A stretch of DNA of 38,739 nt, taken from the NCBI GenBank assembly GCA_016927395.1, contig JAFGMU010000015.1, positions 1 through 38,739 of the forward strand. The letters are read 5' to 3'. Position 1 is the stretch's first letter. The number at the start of each line of letters is the position of its first letter. The notes below the pieces were generated by a model that ran no database searches, was not told the origin of the DNA, and worked only from the letters and a program-made list of their open reading frames with translations. The stretch is from Alphaproteobacteria bacterium. GTDB lineage: Bacteria; Pseudomonadota; Alphaproteobacteria; Rs-D84. Below, in pieces: positions 14,310 through 22,266 of this stretch. Made by a program: the position numbers and the translations under genes.

Positions 14310-15493
14310 TTTTTACCCTTTTTCTTTGGCTTGACCAATGCGGCCATATCGTCAATCGCGGCCTGTATGCTTGCACGCACCGGGTCAACTTCCACCTGCA
14401 TATAAACGGCCGCGGCGGCCTTGGACTTATCGCCCAACGCCTGTTGTATAATCGTTTCATTGGTGGCACGACGGGTCAGCCAACTGCCATATGTTCGCCG
14501 CAGGTCGTGCATTCTAAAATCTTCAATCCCGGCACGTTGTAAAAAATTACGCCATGACGTTCGCATATCAACAATGTGTGTCTCTGACTTTACAGGGCTT
14601 GGAAATACCCAATCACTTGTTGCTCCTGCTTTCATTTTGCATAACAAGGCAAAAGGCTGATCTGCCAACACGATTGTCTGTGGATCATTATTCTTTGTGT
14701 CTGCGATATAAATAACCCGACGATCAAAATCCACATCTGACCATTTAATCGTCGCCATATTTCCGCGACGCTGACCACACCATAAGCACAGGTATATGTA
14801 ATTTTTGAACAACTCGTTTTCTTCGGATTCCAACGCATTGAAAAATCTTGGCACCTCGTCCGGCAATAAAAAACGGCGGCGGGATTTTTCACGAAACATT
14901 TCAATCCCTCGGGCCGGATTTACGCCATCCGGCAATCCCCACGCCAATGCACGATTATACATATGCCGAATAAGTGCTAACGCACGATTTGCACGATATA
15001 TGCTTTTCTTGCCCATTGTTTTATGCCAAATTTCAATATCCGTATGCGTTATATTCAACATCTTTTTATTATGAAATTGAGCCAATTGAATCCGAAACAA
15101 TGTTTCGTTTGTTTTTTGTGATAATGGCTTGGTTGATAATTTGGAATGACGTGGGGTATAAACTTTTTCAAAAAATTCTTTTAATGTCATATCTGCACGT
15201 ATTTTGCGTTTTTCGTCATTTGGATTTTTGCCTTTGTCCACCACTGGCATATTTTCGGATAAAGCCCGGCGCGCATCTTTCAAATTCATATGATCTGTAT
15301 CACCCAAACGAACAAACATAACCCGACCGGCGATGTTTTTTATCAAATAATAAATTTTACCGGTTTCGCCAATTCGCAGGGCAAGGTTTTTTGTGCTGGC
15401 ATCGCGGACGGTATATCGTTTGCCTCTTGGGGCAAAGGACAGTTTAGCAATACGGGATTCCGTAAATTCAAATTTTCTTGGCGTTTCTTGCAT
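14306..15493 (-). CDS. Tyrosine integrase (395 aa)
   Basis: The N-terminal 75 residues match the arm-binding domain found in tRNA-targeting integrases (AKLSFAPRGKRYTVRDAST, KDARRALSE). A core-binding domain covers about residues 100-190. Catalytic residues are visible: R242 in CGQRRGNMATIKWSDVD, K267 in IADTKNND, H329-x-x-R332 in MHDLRRTYGSWL, and the nucleophile Y364 in AAAVYMQ. The usual LGH before the Tyr is LGD (353-355), a departure from the family pattern. The start is 209 bp from the right core, with arm-type sites between. It should catalyse insertion at the tRNA-Leu(UAA) anticodon loop. It heads the minus-strand operon int, 228-aa gene, AlpA-like gene, 223-aa gene. Confidence 0.96.
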   Translation of the reverse strand: MQETPRKFEFTESRIAKLSFAPRGKRYTVRDASTKNLALRIGETGKIYYLIKNIAGRVMFVRLGDTDHMNLKDARRALSENMPVVDKGKNPNDEKRKIRADMTLKEFFEKVYTPRHSKLSTKPLSQKTNETLFRIQLAQFHNKKMLNITHTDIEIWHKTMGKKSIYRANRALALIRHMYNRALAWGLPDGVNPARGIEMFREKSRRRFLLPDEVPRFFNALESEENELFKNYIYLCLWCGQRRGNMATIKWSDVDFDRRVIYIADTKNNDPQTIVLADQPFALLCKMKAGATSDWVFPSPVKSETHIVDMRTSWRNFLQRAGIEDFRMHDLRRTYGSWLTRRATNETIIQQALGDKSKAAAAVYMQVEVDPVRASIQAAIDDMAALVKPKKKGKK

Positions 15494-15558
15494 TTTTTAC
15501 ATCCGGTCGGTTTATAATCACATCGTGTCTGTTTTATATTATGGTTAATTTTTATCGG

Positions 15559-15580
15559 TTGTGGCTAACATATGGCTAAC
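15559..15580 (+). repeat. Right integrase arm-type sites
   Basis: These 22 bp are identical to 5546-5567 and contain the tandem TGTGGCTAACA / TATGGCTAACA. They lie 66 bp upstream of the integrase start, so integrase binding here could also repress its own gene. Confidence 0.7.
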
Positions 15581-15701
15581 ATTTCAGATAAAAATCAAAG
15601 ATCATTATATAAAGGAGTATACAGGTAGAACAGGCGGATAGCAAGGGATTAAAGCAATTTTACCAAAGTTTAATAAAGTCCCGAAAAACCACAATTCGGA
15701 A

Positions 15702-15712
15702 GACTTAAAATC
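15702..15712 (+). repeat. Right attachment core (attR)
   Basis: GACTTAAAATC matches 5457-5467 exactly. To its left is element sequence (a non-tRNA context, AATTCGGAA); to its right is the 3' half of a tRNA-Leu, so this is the element-host junction. Confidence 0.85.
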
Positions 15713-15759
15713 CTTTGATCATTGCGATCGTGTGGGTTCAAGTCCCACCAAGACCACCA
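15713..15759 (+). pseudogene. 3' half of the host tRNA-Leu (UAA)
   Basis: This segment holds the end of the anticodon stem (CCTT with the core TC), variable arm GATC-ATTGC-GATC, T arm GTGGG-TTCAAGT-CCCAC, acceptor strand CAAGACC and CCA. The 5' partner lies about 10.2 kb upstream at 5428-5467. The stem bases fit that 5' half perfectly but mismatch the element copy's 5' half at one anticodon-stem pair. As positioned it cannot form a tRNA. Confidence 0.9.
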
Positions 15760-15765
15760 AATTTT

Positions 15766-15795
15766 AATCCTGCAAATTTTGCAGGATTTTTTTAT
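15766..15795 (+). terminator. Terminator of the original host tRNA operon
   Basis: AATCCTGC and GCAGGATT enclose a 7-base A/T loop and are followed by a run of T. It directly follows the tRNA 3' half, so it was the end of the Leu-Ala-Leu tRNA transcript before the element arrived. Confidence 0.82.
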
Positions 15796-15802
15796 ATTTC
15801 TC

Positions 15803-15832
15803 TTGCCCAAAAATTCCAATTTTTGCTAAGAT
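15803..15832 (+). promoter_or_regulatory. Candidate promoter of the 871-aa secreted protein
   Basis: TTGCCC (15803-15808) and TAAGAT (15827-15832) are separated by 18 bp. Transcription would begin near 15839, which leaves a very short leader and supports the GTG start at 15854. Confidence 0.45.
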
Positions 15833-15853
15833 TTGTCTGAAGGTATGAGAATA

Positions 15854-18469
15854 GTGAAAAAAGTTATTGTTTTTATTACATGTGTGTTAATTTTTACCGG
15901 CTTTGCCAGCGGGACTGTTCGCGACAACAACACATTAACAAGACAAAAAAATACTACACAAATATCAAATTCCAGAACGGCTGCAAACAATCAAAAAAAC
16001 ACATCCGGCAGAAATGCTGTTTCAAAATCTTCTGTGCATGAATCATCTGCCCGGAATGTTTCTGGTGCACGTACTGCGGTCGTACAAAAAAGTAATAACA
16101 ATTCAAAAAATATTTCGTCCAGGTCCGCAACAACTTCTATAAAAAATGAAAGAACAACTATTGCACGTGCAGCAACAATAAACGATGATAATTCTTCGCT
16201 TTCTGAAACGCGTACTGGTGCTGCATATGAACAATGTAAAAATGCTTATTTTACATGTATGGATCAATTTTGTACTTTGAAGAACGAAGATTACAGACGT
16301 TGTTCATGCAGTGATCGTGTGTACGATTTAACAAATGTAAAAACTGTTATGCAGGACGCAAACGACAAATTAACTACTTTCACAGAAAGTCTGGATTCGG
16401 TTGGCATGACTTCAGCCCAGGCAACATCTATGAAAACTGCATCAGAGGGCGAAAGTGCATTAACATCAGATGGTTCTTCATCCAAAGCATTATTACAAGC
16501 AATTATGAATTCCATTCGTGGCGAAGATACAAATGTTGGTGGAAAGTTTTCTGACCTTAACAGCATAAATATTTCTTTTGATACCACTAATGCTTTTGGA
16601 ACAATGGATGCAGGTCAAGCAATTGCAACATATAATGGAAAAAATCTTTATACAGCTGTTTATTCACAGTGCAGAAATGCTGTGAAACCTGATTGTAGTG
16701 ACGCATCTTTACAACGCGCTGTAACTGCATACTTGATGGCAATTGAACAAGATTGTAACACTGTTCAAACTTCCATAAATGAAAACAAAAAAACTCTGAC
16801 GGCCGCAGTTCGCGAAGGAAATGCTATGTTGGATTTGGCGCGAGTTGAAAATCGTAAAAATAATAACTCTGACGATATGAGCACATGTATGAATAACGTT
16901 GAATCTGCAATACTAAGCGAAGAAGTTTGTGGTGCAAATTATCACAAGTGTCTGGATAATGGTGAATTCATAGATATTTCAACAGGTACACCAATCGCAG
17001 GTGTTGTTAAATTTTATGAATTGGAAAATTTGTTAACATTTAACGATAGTGCCAATGTTGCGGATCAAAAACTATCAAAAGTTCCAAATAACCGAACATT
17101 TGTAAAAAACTTTGAAAACCGTACAAAAAAATTTGCAAAACCAGCTTTGAACAAATGTACAGAAAATGCTGATCAAGTATGGTCTGATTATTTAGACAAA
17201 GCTATGTTAGATATTTACTATGCACAAAAATCTAAAGTTGATGAAATTAAACAGGGTTGTTTTGATTTTGTGTCAGCATGTTATGTAAATGGTGACAATG
17301 CTTTGACATCTGCTATGAATGAACTGGTTGGCGATTCCAGTGTTGTTTTACAACCCGATAAAATTACACTTAACTCGGCTGTATGCAAAGAATACGTTGA
17401 ATCATGCGATAATATGTTTGATGGTAATATTGTAAAACAATACATAAATTCCAGAAAAGATACAGATACTTTGACTGCATGTCGCGCAGTTGCAAAACAG
17501 TGCTTTGATAAATTTGGTGGAACAAACTATGAAAACTTTTATTACCCATCCAGTGGATTATTCACAATTGGCGAAGCTGCAAAATGGTTTACGCTCTGCA
17601 ATGGTGTTGACTGTTCCAGCTATGTTTCAGAATGCGCAAAGGAATTGTCTGAAATTGAATCTTGTTCTTCAAAAGACATGATAACACGTGCATTCGGCGG
17701 ATTTGATTTAATCCCTGTAACCCCAAATAACCAAGGAGACGAAATATACGATCCAAATAGTACCATAAAAGATTATGGACTTTTGGATGCAAATAATACT
17801 TTGGCACAGCGCAGTCTTCGACCATCTGGGGTTGCCACAGAAATTTATTATCAAATTATTGATAAACTTTCTACACAATGCACAAACTTGCAGGGTAGAT
17901 TTGTCGAATTACAATTTCTTAGAAAAGATATGTACGAAAATGACAACATATGTCTGGCAACATTCAAAAACGGCGGGTGCCCATCAGGTGAATTTTGTGA
18001 TGCGATAACCAGAAAGTGCAATATAACAACAGAACAAAGTTGCTCAACAAATGGTGAATACTATGTTTTGGCTGATTTATATGGCGTCGGTACAAACGAA
18101 GATATATGCCCACGCGATTACAGATTAAACGTTGATACAAAATCATGGGGTGCATGTATCTGTTGGGAAAATGGTGCCAGACGTAGTAAATGGGGAACAA
18201 GTGTAAAATGTGTTTCAGAACTTCCTGTACCCAGTTCAACAACTGATGGTCAAAGTTGCAATGATATTTCAGGAATAGGAGTTGATAATCCACCAACAGC
18301 AACTATTACACCAGTAAAAACAAATTGGTGCACACAAAACAATATGTCATCTACTAAACAGGTTTGTCCTTTTAAATCAACAGGTACAGCAGGTGGAAAA
18401 TGTTTCTGGAGCAACATTACTTCGGTAGAAAAAATTAATGTTGAAAAAATACCTGATGTTATATTGTAA
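15854..18469 (+). CDS. Large Cys-containing secreted protein of unknown function (871 aa)
   Basis: The start chosen is GTG 15854, ten bases after GAAGG. An ATG at 15845 is too close to that site, and a TTG at 15833 lies before the likely transcription start. A signal peptide (MKKVIVFITCVLIFTGFASG-like, with V read as M) is followed by about 90 Asn/Ser/Thr/Arg-rich disordered residues. The rest contains more than thirty Cys, often in pairs (CKNAYFTCMDQFC, RRCSCSD, CSSYVSEC, CPSGEFC). It is probably a disulfide-rich extracellular or periplasmic protein. No known domain is recognised. It begins just after the displaced tRNA terminator and ends at a bidirectional terminator, so it is a single-gene unit. 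Confidence 0.85.
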   Translation: MKKVIVFITCVLIFTGFASGTVRDNNTLTRQKNTTQISNSRTAANNQKNTSGRNAVSKSSVHESSARNVSGARTAVVQKSNNNSKNISSRSATTSIKNERTTIARAATINDDNSSLSETRTGAAYEQCKNAYFTCMDQFCTLKNEDYRRCSCSDRVYDLTNVKTVMQDANDKLTTFTESLDSVGMTSAQATSMKTASEGESALTSDGSSSKALLQAIMNSIRGEDTNVGGKFSDLNSINISFDTTNAFGTMDAGQAIATYNGKNLYTAVYSQCRNAVKPDCSDASLQRAVTAYLMAIEQDCNTVQTSINENKKTLTAAVREGNAMLDLARVENRKNNNSDDMSTCMNNVESAILSEEVCGANYHKCLDNGEFIDISTGTPIAGVVKFYELENLLTFNDSANVADQKLSKVPNNRTFVKNFENRTKKFAKPALNKCTENADQVWSDYLDKAMLDIYYAQKSKVDEIKQGCFDFVSACYVNGDNALTSAMNELVGDSSVVLQPDKITLNSAVCKEYVESCDNMFDGNIVKQYINSRKDTDTLTACRAVAKQCFDKFGGTNYENFYYPSSGLFTIGEAAKWFTLCNGVDCSSYVSECAKELSEIESCSSKDMITRAFGGFDLIPVTPNNQGDEIYDPNSTIKDYGLLDANNTLAQRSLRPSGVATEIYYQIIDKLSTQCTNLQGRFVELQFLRKDMYENDNICLATFKNGGCPSGEFCDAITRKCNITTEQSCSTNGEYYVLADLYGVGTNEDICPRDYRLNVDTKSWGACICWENGARRSKWGTSVKCVSELPVPSSTTDGQSCNDISGIGVDNPPTATITPVKTNWCTQNNMSSTKQVCPFKSTGTAGGKCFWSNITSVEKINVEKIPDVIL

Positions 18470-18470
18470 T

Positions 18471-18500
18471 AAAAAACCGCACAATTATTGGCGGTTTTTT
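18471..18500. terminator. Bidirectional terminator between the secreted protein and lpxB
   Basis: AAAAAACCGC and GCGGTTTTTT flank a ten-base loop. The symmetric A and T tracts serve the plus-strand gene ending at 18469 and lpxB, which ends at 18516 on the other strand. Confidence 0.85.
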
Positions 18501-18515
18501 TATTTTTTATTTTTT

Positions 18516-19637
18516 TTATTTAATCGTTTTTTCTATATCTTTTACAATTAATTGACTGGCTGTTTTTGTCTTAGACTTACGCCACATTTTATCAGCACGC
18601 GATAAATCTAAAATCATTTTTTTACGATTAACAGGATTTGATAATTTTTTTACCTGATAAATTATATTTTCTGGTGTTGCCTTTTCATTTCCCAATAATT
18701 CTGGATACACTGTTTTTTGTAATAAAATATTTACTAATGAAACCCATTTTGTTTTTACCATTATGCGTGCCAAAAATGTGGTTAATGGATTCATTTTATA
18801 AACAACAATCGTTGGTATGTGCATAATTGCCAACTCCGCAGAAACTGTACCACTTGCAACAATCGCAATGTACGTTTTTGCATACAATTCATAACGTTTA
18901 GATGCCGGAACCAGGTCAGGGTGCACATTCCAATTTTTAACTTCGTGTTTTATATAGTCAACTGTTGTTTCAACTGTTGGTATTGAAAATTTGTAACCAT
19001 TACCCAATTTTTCAGCAACTTGTTTGAAAATAGGAAGCAATTTTTTAACTTCGCTCATACGGCTTCCCGGTATCAACGAAATAATTTTTTCTTTGTTTTT
19101 TATATCTTCTGGATTTAAGCCATCTGCAATTGGGTGACCAACCGGAATTGTCGGCAATCCGTACTTGGTAAAATATGGAACTTCGAAATCAAAAAACGAA
19201 TACAATCTGTCAAATATTCCTGCGAATTTCTTTGCACGGCTCGCACCCCATGCCCAAACTTGTGGTGCAACAACATGATAGAATTTAATTTTTAATTTTT
19301 GATTTTTTGTTTTTGATTTAAATTTTTTAATAACCTGTTTGGCAAAGCTGGGTGAATCAATAGTTAAAACCAAATCTGGTTTTGATTCAATAATTGCATT
19401 AACTGTTTGATTTATGCGATTGGTCAGTGTTTTTGCATGCGCCAAAACTTCCACCAGTCCCATAACAGCCAAATCAGAAATAGGGAATATAGATTTTAAG
19501 CCAGCAACTTGCATGTTTTCGCCACCAATACCAATAAATTGTGCGTTAGACATTTCACGCATAATTTTGGCGCCCAAAACATCACCGGAAACTTCGCCAG
19601 CAATTATAAAAACCTTAATATTTTTTTTATTCAGCAT
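18516..19637 (-). CDS. lpxB: Lipid-A-disaccharide synthase
   Basis: LpxB joins UDP-2,3-diacylglucosamine and lipid X to make the lipid A disaccharide at the inner membrane. Family motifs are clear: IIAGEVSGD at residues 8-16, VVAPQVWAWGASRAKKF near 120-140, PGSRMSEVKKLLPIF, and the C-terminal ASGTVSAELAIMHIPTIVVYK. I start it at the ATG at 19637 (MLNKKNIKVF), because the upstream extension would lie entirely inside lpxA. The start overlaps the lpxA stop by 11 bp. The resulting 373 residues are a usual length. The lpxI gene often found between lpxA and lpxB in Alphaproteobacteria is absent here. Confidence 0.96.
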   Translation of the reverse strand: MLNKKNIKVFIIAGEVSGDVLGAKIMREMSNAQFIGIGGENMQVAGLKSIFPISDLAVMGLVEVLAHAKTLTNRINQTVNAIIESKPDLVLTIDSPSFAKQVIKKFKSKTKNQKLKIKFYHVVAPQVWAWGASRAKKFAGIFDRLYSFFDFEVPYFTKYGLPTIPVGHPIADGLNPEDIKNKEKIISLIPGSRMSEVKKLLPIFKQVAEKLGNGYKFSIPTVETTVDYIKHEVKNWNVHPDLVPASKRYELYAKTYIAIVASGTVSAELAIMHIPTIVVYKMNPLTTFLARIMVKTKWVSLVNILLQKTVYPELLGNEKATPENIIYQVKKLSNPVNRKKMILDLSRADKMWRKSKTKTASQLIVKDIEKTIK

Positions 19638-20424
19638 TTCCAGAAGTACCAATTCCACGCTTTGAACGGTTTTCTATAAAATCAATCGCGTCCATCGCGT
19701 ATTTATTGTTTTTAACATCTTTGCGAACTTTTGCCAATCTATCAGAAACAGTTCCTTCATTATCTTTGAAAACAGCGGAATATACAGAATGTATAGCATG
19801 TATATCTTCGTTAGTAAATCCATGACGCATTAATCCAACGCGATTTATTGTTCTGTAAACAGCGCGCGGAGAACCATCGTAAATTGCATAAGGAAGAACG
19901 TCATTTCCAACACCACTCATTCCACCAATAAAAGCATTGCGTCCAATACGTGCAAATTGTAAAACCATTGAACCACCAGATAAAATAGCATTATCTTCGA
20001 TTTCTACGTGACCAGCAACCTGTACAAGATTTGACATAACAACATTATTACCAACTTTGCAATCATGTCCGACATGCGCGTTTACCATAATCTGACAATC
20101 ATCGCCAATAACAGTTCCACTGGACGCAGGTGTACCGGAATGGATTGTAACGTATTCGCGGATTCTGCAACGCTTACCAATGGATAAACCTGTCATCGCG
20201 GCTTCATCCTGCCATTTTAAATCCTGGCTCATAACGCCCAGAACAGCAAAAGGGTAAACAATGGAATCATCACCGATGGATGTTTTTCCACCAATAACTA
20301 CGCTGGACATCAACTCTACACGATCCCCCAGAGTAACTTCTGGTCCAATAATGCAAAAAGGTCCTATTTTACAATCTGCGCCAATAACCGCGCCTTCGTG
20401 AATAACAGCCGTTGGGTGTATCAT
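19627..20424 (-). CDS. lpxA: UDP-N-acetylglucosamine O-acyltransferase
   Basis: LpxA starts lipid A synthesis by moving a hydroxyacyl chain from acyl carrier protein to UDP-GlcNAc. The 265-residue protein has the left-handed beta-helix hexapeptide pattern from residue 2 (IHPTAVIHEGAVIGADCKIGP) to about 190, the catalytic His in NAHVGHDC, and the helical C-terminal domain beginning near GLMRHGFTNEDI. It is upstream of lpxB with overlapping ends and is probably transcribed from the 87-bp gap after the membrane-protein gene. Confidence 0.97.
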   Translation of the reverse strand: MIHPTAVIHEGAVIGADCKIGPFCIIGPEVTLGDRVELMSSVVIGGKTSIGDDSIVYPFAVLGVMSQDLKWQDEAAMTGLSIGKRCRIREYVTIHSGTPASSGTVIGDDCQIMVNAHVGHDCKVGNNVVMSNLVQVAGHVEIEDNAILSGGSMVLQFARIGRNAFIGGMSGVGNDVLPYAIYDGSPRAVYRTINRVGLMRHGFTNEDIHAIHSVYSAVFKDNEGTVSDRLAKVRKDVKNNKYAMDAIDFIENRSKRGIGTSGNAE

Positions 20425-20511
20425 TTTTGTAACTCGCTTTATTTTTTGTCTAAGATTGGACTGAATAATAATCTATACGAATTACAAATGGTATTAAAGA
20501 AATCTAACCAA

Positions 20512-21540
20512 TTATAACAAGAACTTTGTTTGTTTTATAACATTCGATTTTGGTAAATTTATCCAGTATAAAATACCAAAAGCGGTTATCAAAGGCAGTG
20601 ATATCATAACTCCAAAAGAACATAACAAAGCAGCCCATAATTTTTTTGACAATTTGTCAGGAATAGATTCAGAATGCCATATTGAAATTGCAAAAGATAC
20701 AAACAATACACCCGACAATCCCAAGAAAACAGGTACAGATTCAGTAAGAACAAACAATATTAAACACAAACCGGCAACAATTCTGGCCATCCATTTTAAT
20801 TTTATAAATGCGCTGTGACGAATTTTTCCACGTGGGTTAATATTTCTAATAGAAAATATTGCAATTGATAAAAAGCTTACTAACAGAACAAAGAACTTGT
20901 GTATTACTGTCAAACTTCCCAATTGTCCGAATCTGAAAAATTCCGGCTGCATTAAAATTATTGTTGTCAGTGCGAAAATTAAAAAAGATGTAAACATAAT
21001 CGGTGATAAACCACGATTCCACGCGCGACCAACCAAAATACCAGACATAACTGCAGCAGACTGCATTAAAAATCCCCATACTGTTGGCATGCCTGCAAAT
21101 CCAGCTGTTACAGATAAAGCTATAAACAAAGCCCATACAAACAATCTTTTACGTTTAATATTCTGGAAACGCGCAGGCATGGGTGGGTTTATAACTTTTA
21201 ACTTCTGAACAATGGATGCCGTAGTAAAGAATAAAATACCGGAAATAATAAATGGTAAATTCGAAGTTGATTCACGTAAAACTTCATAATTTCCGTGCAT
21301 AAGTATAAGCCATATGAAAATAATTAACTCGACACAAAAAGCAAAATTAAAAGTTCTGATTTTTGGATTTGCCAAATCTTTCCATGGCAAACGATTTATA
21401 AAATCATTTCCAAAGAAATAAACCAGCGCAAATAAAGGCAACATCAATAAAGTCGACCAAAAAAAAGTTGGCGCAACTATTGCTGCATTATTAAAACTGC
21501 TTACTGCACTTTGCACAACCAAAGATGGATCCAAAAACAT
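20512..21540 (-). CDS. Polytopic membrane protein of unknown function (342 aa)
   Basis: The start is placed at ATG 21540 (MFLDPSLVVQSAVSSFNNA), after AAAGGC; the longer frame would run into the divergent methyltransferase gene. The protein has about ten hydrophobic helices with short polar loops and few charged residues within membranes. No transporter or enzyme signature is recognised. It ends 87 bp before lpxA on the same strand, so a cell-envelope function is possible by position only. Confidence 0.8.
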   Translation of the reverse strand: MFLDPSLVVQSAVSSFNNAAIVAPTFFWSTLLMLPLFALVYFFGNDFINRLPWKDLANPKIRTFNFAFCVELIIFIWLILMHGNYEVLRESTSNLPFIISGILFFTTASIVQKLKVINPPMPARFQNIKRKRLFVWALFIALSVTAGFAGMPTVWGFLMQSAAVMSGILVGRAWNRGLSPIMFTSFLIFALTTIILMQPEFFRFGQLGSLTVIHKFFVLLVSFLSIAIFSIRNINPRGKIRHSAFIKLKWMARIVAGLCLILFVLTESVPVFLGLSGVLFVSFAISIWHSESIPDKLSKKLWAALLCSFGVMISLPLITAFGILYWINLPKSNVIKQTKFLL

Positions 21541-21561
21541 AAACTTGCCTTTATTATTTTG

Positions 21562-22266
21562 ATGAATTATTATACAGCCATGCCACAAAAACAAGATATT
21601 TTTACTGTTATGGGCGGTATGGTTAAATTCTATCCGTCTGATTACAATCCAACATCTGATGCAGTTTGGTTAGCAGCATTTGCAAAACCTGCTAAAACAG
21701 TACTGGATGTCGGAATTGGGACGGGTGGGGCGGCTTTGTGTTTTTTGGCAAATAATCCAATGTCAAAAATAACTGGTTTGGATATTTCTGAAAAAATGCT
21801 TAATATTTGCGAACAGAATGCAGAATTGAATAACCGTGAACTGGAATTGATTAATACAGATATTATGAATTGGAAAACCAATCGCACATTTGATTTGGTT
21901 ATTACAAACCCACCATACTTTCGTGGAACACCGGCCAAACATGGTGCACATCATAATATAAATTTATCCCAATGGACAAAAAAATGTGCTGCACGCGTAC
22001 GCCCCAGGGGATATTTTTGCATAATAGTTGATGCGGCAGTTATATCAGAAGTTATATCTGCATTGAACAACAGCTTTGGCGATATAGGAATCTTTCCACT
22101 TTTTGGTTCAAAAAAAACCATGGCAGAGCGAGTTTTAATAAGTGCCAGATTGGGTTCAAAAGGCGGCACAACCATGTTTTCTGGGCTTTCCATGAATTAT
22201 AAACCTGTATTGCGTGATGGCTTGACTATTTTGGCATCATTGGCTACACTTGACGGTAATGTTTAA
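21562..22266 (+). CDS. SAM-dependent methyltransferase, TrmN6/YfiC-like
   Basis: The protein has the class I methyltransferase motif I (VLDVGIGTGGAALCFLA) and the N6-adenine signature NPPYF, together with motif II (ITGLDISEKML). The order and length (about 235 residues) match the tRNA1(Val) A37 N6-methyltransferase family, though other N6-adenine targets are possible. I start it at ATG 21562 (MNYYTAMPQKQ); ATG 21580 is an alternative. Neither has a clear ribosome binding site. Its start is 21 bp from that of the divergent membrane-protein gene. It overlaps the M23 peptidase gene by 8 bp. Confidence 0.85.
   Translation: MNYYTAMPQKQDIFTVMGGMVKFYPSDYNPTSDAVWLAAFAKPAKTVLDVGIGTGGAALCFLANNPMSKITGLDISEKMLNICEQNAELNNRELELINTDIMNWKTNRTFDLVITNPPYFRGTPAKHGAHHNINLSQWTKKCAARVRPRGYFCIIVDAAVISEVISALNNSFGDIGIFPLFGSKKTMAERVLISARLGSKGGTTMFSGLSMNYKPVLRDGLTILASLATLDGNV

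Larger units (their letters stand above)
5457..15712. mobile_element. Integrative element inserted in the tRNA-Leu (UAA) anticodon loop
   Basis: The element is bounded by direct copies of GACTTAAAATC at 5457-5467 (left) and 15702-15712 (right). It contains a tyrosine integrase next to the right end, an AlpA-like regulator, a complete replacement tRNA-Leu(UAA), a helicase, two nuclease-like genes, a lipoprotein operon with a structured leader RNA, and several unknown genes. Shared 11-bp motifs at both ends (5546-5567, 15559-15580) look like integrase arm sites. I see no capsid, terminase, relaxase or type IV secretion genes. That points to a phage satellite or a small integrative element moved by a helper. 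Base composition changes inside: 12.5-15.5 kb is richer in G+C than 8-12.5 kb, suggesting a mosaic. Confidence 0.9.

Noticed and set aside
15833-15853. TTG 15833 or ATG 15845 as start of the large secreted protein
   Set aside because: The TTG lies at the end of the likely -10 box, and the ATG is one base from the GAAGG site. GTG 15854 has correct spacing and a clean signal peptide.
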